Positions 4,665 to 6,543 of a stretch of 6,543 nt of DNA are shown piece by piece. Source of the DNA: Methanoculleus sp. (GTDB taxonomy: Archaea; Halobacteriota; Methanomicrobia; Methanomicrobiales; Methanoculleaceae); NCBI GenBank assembly GCA_028698765.1, contig JAQVVW010000084.1, positions 1-6,543 on the forward strand. The letters run 5' to 3'. A model generated the notes under the pieces. That model was given only the letters and a program-made list of their open reading frames with translations, was not told the origin of the DNA and ran no database searches. A program made the translations under genes and the position numbers. The first letter of the stretch is position 1. Each line of letters starts with the position of its first letter.

Positions 4665-5575
4665 CGGCGGCACGTCTCCAGGTCGTCCCGGGTCACGTAG
4701 TAGACCCCGACCATGCACGCGGGATGGTAGCGCGTCTTCGACTCCCGGAGCCCGGCGACGCCCATATCGCACTCCCGGTTGACGTAGCGGTAGCGGTCCC
4801 GGAGCCCGGCCGCCGTCCCGGTCGTGATCACCTTGTAGATGTTTTTGTAGGCATCGGGAAGGGCTTTCTCGAAGTGGACGACCGCCATCGATTCGTTGAC
4901 CGGCCCGACGATCGATATCGCCCCGATGGTGCCGCTGATCCTGACGATCCAGCCTTCGAGCCCGGTGGCGAAGAAGTTGTTCGCGGCAAAGAGGATGGCG
5001 TCTTTTTCGTAAGCGAGGAGGGGTTCGGAGTCGCAGTCCCGCCACTCGCACCAGACGACCAGGAACTCCCAGACCTCCTCGATGTTCTCCTCTGTGATCT
5101 TCTCGACGGTGTACGCGTATTCCCGCTCGAACCGGTTGACCTGGCGGCGGACGGTGGCGTAGTCCTTCCCGGCGAGTTCGGCGAGGTCTTCCGTCCGGTA
5201 GATGTAGTCGAAGAAGTCCCGTTTCTCGTGGAGCGGGAGGTCAGGGTAGGCCTCCCGGAGCCACTCCTCGTTTGCCGGGTCGAGGACCCAGAGGGGCGTC
5301 TTGCTCCCCTCCCGGAGCGCGAGGTCGATGACGTCATCGAGGAGATCCGGGTTTCTCGGGCCGATCGGCATCCTGAACGCCGTCACGCCGTCGATGGTGC
5401 TCGATAGGATGATCGAACCTTCGACCTCCGCGAAGCGGTAGTCCGCGTAGTGGTTCCAGCAGACCATGTTCGCGAACGTGTTGTCGCTGTGCACCTGGGG
5501 GTATTGCCGGTAATGTCGCGAGAAGAGGTCGCGATCGTCCAGTCTCACGGGTTTGAAGTCGGCAAATCTCAGCAT
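4661..5575 (-). CDS. DUF2156 domain protein (LPG-synthase C-terminal-like, GNAT fold)
   Basis: This 304-residue protein matches the DUF2156 family, which is related to the C-terminal catalytic domain of lysyl-phosphatidylglycerol synthase and has a tandem GNAT-like fold. Family features are FKPVRLDDRDLF (7-18), SDNTFANMVCW (30-40), the DYIYRTEDLAELAGKDY segment (123-139) followed by TVRRQVNRFEREY (141-153), and the C-terminal NRECDMGVAGLRESKTRYHP (266-285). No membrane segments are present, unlike full-length MprF, so it is a soluble stand-alone domain, probably an aminoacyl- or acyl-transferase; the substrate is unknown. ATG at 5575 has GGTGAGAG immediately upstream. It starts 3 bases after the GNAT gene and overlaps pyrC by 4, so the three are very likely co-transcribed. 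The link to pyrimidine synthesis, if any, is not evident. Confidence 0.85.
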   Translation of the reverse strand: MLRFADFKPVRLDDRDLFSRHYRQYPQVHSDNTFANMVCWNHYADYRFAEVEGSIILSSTIDGVTAFRMPIGPRNPDLLDDVIDLALREGSKTPLWVLDPANEEWLREAYPDLPLHEKRDFFDYIYRTEDLAELAGKDYATVRRQVNRFEREYAYTVEKITEENIEEVWEFLVVWCEWRDCDSEPLLAYEKDAILFAANNFFATGLEGWIVRISGTIGAISIVGPVNESMAVVHFEKALPDAYKNIYKVITTGTAAGLRDRYRYVNRECDMGVAGLRESKTRYHPACMVGVYYVTRDDLETCRR

Positions 5576-5578
5576 CTC

Positions 5579-6010
5579 TCACCAGTCTTGTGGATACCAC
5601 CGCATGGGTGTATGCTCTTCCATCTTCCGAAACCCGAGCGCGGTGTAGAACGGCTCCGTTCCGGGTTCGGCGACGAGGGCGACCCAGGCGACACCTTTAG
5701 CCGTACAGTAATCGAGCAGTGCAGATAAGATCATCGTTCCGATGCCGCGGCCGCGGTACCCGGGGAGGACGACCAGGTCCTGGACGTAGCCATCTGAGAT
5801 CCCGTCCGATATCACCCTGCCCATACCGACCGCTCTGCCGGTCGCCCGGTCGACGGCGACGGCAAAGGCAAAACTCCCAGCGATGAGGGCGGCGAGATGG
5901 GCAGGGTCCCATCTCTCGTCCCACCAGCCACCCGCCCGGTAGAGGTCGGCGATCGTCTCCACGTCCCAGACGTGCACCATCCGCACCTCGATCCCCGCCT
6001 CGTCCGTCAT
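5579..6010 (-). CDS. GNAT family N-acetyltransferase
   Basis: This 143-residue protein has the GNAT fold, which transfers an acetyl group from acetyl-CoA to an amine. Motif A is clear: VQDLVVLPGYRGRGIGTMIL (76-95), with the pyrophosphate-binding R-G-R-G-I-G at 86-91. Motif B follows as GVAWVALVAEPGTEPFYTALGF (106-127), with the typical FYxxLGF. Before these come the strands of the acceptor side (SFAFAVAVDRATGRAVGMGRV, 46-66). Start 6010 was chosen because GGAGAGG lies about 9 bases upstream; an in-frame ATG at 6028 has no ribosome binding site and would add six residues. It heads the apparent GNAT-DUF2156-pyrC operon, with a TATA-like box close upstream. The acceptor cannot be predicted. Confidence 0.9.
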   Translation of the reverse strand: MTDEAGIEVRMVHVWDVETIADLYRAGGWWDERWDPAHLAALIAGSFAFAVAVDRATGRAVGMGRVISDGISDGYVQDLVVLPGYRGRGIGTMILSALLDYCTAKGVAWVALVAEPGTEPFYTALGFRKMEEHTPMRWYPQDW

Positions 6011-6024
6011 CGTTTCATGCCTCT

Positions 6025-6048
6025 CCATATGAGACCGCGCGTATATGG
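6025..6048 (-). promoter_or_regulatory. Promoter of the GNAT-DUF2156-pyrC operon with an inverted repeat
   Basis: On the minus strand CCATATAC (6048-6041) is a TATA-like sequence about 33 bases before the ATG at 6010, which would give a short leader. CCATAT (6025-6030) and ATATGG (6043-6048) form a perfect 6-bp inverted repeat spaced by 12 bases, with one arm on the TATA-like box. This could be a repressor operator, but it may be chance. A T6-A2 tract at 6063-6056 is an alternative TATA region. Confidence 0.35.
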
Positions 6049-6055
6049 GCCCGGG

Positions 6056-6067
6056 TTAAAAAAGGGG
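6056..6067 (-). terminator. T-rich terminator after hypE
   Basis: The minus strand reads CCCCTTTTTTAA starting 13 bases after the hypE stop. Archaeal transcription often ends at such T-rich tracts, and the gap to the next gene is only 69 bases. The same tract may also overlap the next operon's promoter. Confidence 0.45.
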
Positions 6068-6079
6068 TATGGTTGCCGG

Positions 6080-6543
6080 CTAGCAGACACGCGGAACCGG
6101 GTCGCCGACCGGCGGTTCGATGAACCGTTCCCCGCCGATGGCGGTGCGCATGACCACGTTCGAGCCTTCGACGACCTCGCCGACGATCGCGGCGTCACGC
6201 CCGTAGGGGTGGCTCCGGAGCGCCGCGAGGACGGCCTTTGCATCCTCGGGCGCGACCCCCATCACGACCTTGCCCTCGTTCGCCACCTCGAGGGGGTCGA
6301 GGCCGAGCATCCCGGCGGCGCTGCGGACGCTCGCCCGGAAGGGGAGCGCCTCTTCCTCGATGACGACGCCGACGCCGCTCTTTCTCGCCATCTCGTTGAT
6401 GGCGTTTGCAAACCCGCCTCGGGTCGGGTCTTTCATGGCGTGGATATCCCCGGCCGCGAGCGCCTTCTCGACGAGCGTCCAGAGGGGAGCGACGTCGGAG
6501 TGGATCTGGCCGCCGAAGTCGAACCCCTCGCGGTGGGCCATGA
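6080..6543 (-). CDS. hypE: Hydrogenase maturation protein HypE, C-terminal part (5' end beyond window)
   Basis: HypE dehydrates the carbamoyl group on its own C-terminal cysteine to a thiocyanate, which becomes the CN ligand of the iron in NiFe-hydrogenases. It works with HypF and passes the cyanide to HypC-HypD. In view are the last 153 full codons of a protein that is usually about 330-340 residues. Visible signatures, numbered from the MAHREGF methionine, are MAHREGFDFGGQIHSDVAPL (1-20), AMKDPTRGGFANAINEMA (35-52), LDPLEVANEGKVVMGV (81-96) and the diagnostic C-terminus PVPRVC (148-153), whose last residue is the modified cysteine. The C-terminal AIR-synthase-like domain is thus intact. The first methionine in view is internal, because this motif is mid-protein in HypE. 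Methanogens need HypE for their F420-reducing, F420-non-reducing and membrane hydrogenases, which fits H2-using metabolism. Confidence 0.96.
   Translation of the reverse strand, partial: MAHREGFDFGGQIHSDVAPLWTLVEKALAAGDIHAMKDPTRGGFANAINEMARKSGVGVVIEEEALPFRASVRSAAGMLGLDPLEVANEGKVVMGVAPEDAKAVLAALRSHPYGRDAAIVGEVVEGSNVVMRTAIGGERFIEPPVGDPVPRVC

Noticed and set aside
4665..5051. Upstream extension of pyrC to a start at 5051
   Set aside because: The added segment is Arg-rich and overlaps the DUF2156 coding sequence in another frame. PyrC homology starts at MTADLVLRN, whose ATG overlaps the DUF2156 stop.
4202..5407. Long + strand open frame of about 400 codons
   Set aside because: It lies antisense to pyrC and the DUF2156 gene, is Arg/Pro-rich low-complexity as expected for a GC-rich shadow frame, and shows no family motif.
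6244..6543. Start of hypE at the ATG near the right edge (6541)
   Set aside because: The MAHREGF motif is internal in HypE proteins and the N-terminal ATP-binding half is missing, so the gene continues beyond the window.

Overview
The window looks like part of a methanogenic archaeon's chromosome, probably from the GC-rich Methanomicrobiales (Methanoculleus-like). That placement is inference. The gene content supports it: an archaeal-type DnaG primase, a UPF0058 protein (a family found mainly in euryarchaea), a HypE hydrogenase-maturation protein, AT-rich TATA-like boxes upstream of genes, and GGAG/GGTGA-type ribosome binding sites. Except for the insertion-sequence end at the left edge, the genes read as ordinary chromosomal housekeeping genes, and no frameshift was seen in any of them.

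Layout. Positions 1-125 hold the right end of an IS256-type (Mutator-type) insertion sequence: the last 23 transposase codons and a probable terminal inverted repeat. Next, on the + strand, is one gene for a RimK-like ATP-grasp ligase (215-1009). All later genes are on the minus strand. The ATP-grasp gene converges on a UPF0058 gene (1068-1352), and the 58-base gap between them holds two hairpins. Reading leftward on the minus strand, the order is: hypE (5' end beyond the right edge, stop at 6080); a GNAT acetyltransferase (5579-6010); a DUF2156 protein (4661-5575); dihydroorotase pyrC (3402-4664); a DUF167 protein (2888-3205); dnaG (1416-2630); and UPF0058 (1068-1352).

Transcription units (inferred). 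GNAT, DUF2156 and pyrC are packed as an operon: a 3-base gap, then an ATGA stop/start overlap. A TATA-like box lies in the 69-base hypE-GNAT gap, where a T6 tract may also end hypE. DUF167, dnaG and UPF0058 each have a sizeable upstream gap and may be transcribed separately. HypE matures the NiFe-hydrogenases that methanogens use for H2; PyrC works in pyrimidine biosynthesis; archaeal DnaG is linked to RNA processing (exosome) and priming. The other proteins have no firm substrate.

The least explained parts are the non-coding gaps. The 197-base gap before DUF167 can fold on the minus strand into several hairpins, including a 9-bp stem with one bulge. The dnaG stop codon lies inside a perfect 6-bp hairpin, and the dnaG ribosome binding site may be in a small hairpin next to the ATG. 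I see no tRNA, rRNA, CRISPR array, prophage or defence system, and no convincing new multi-gene system.
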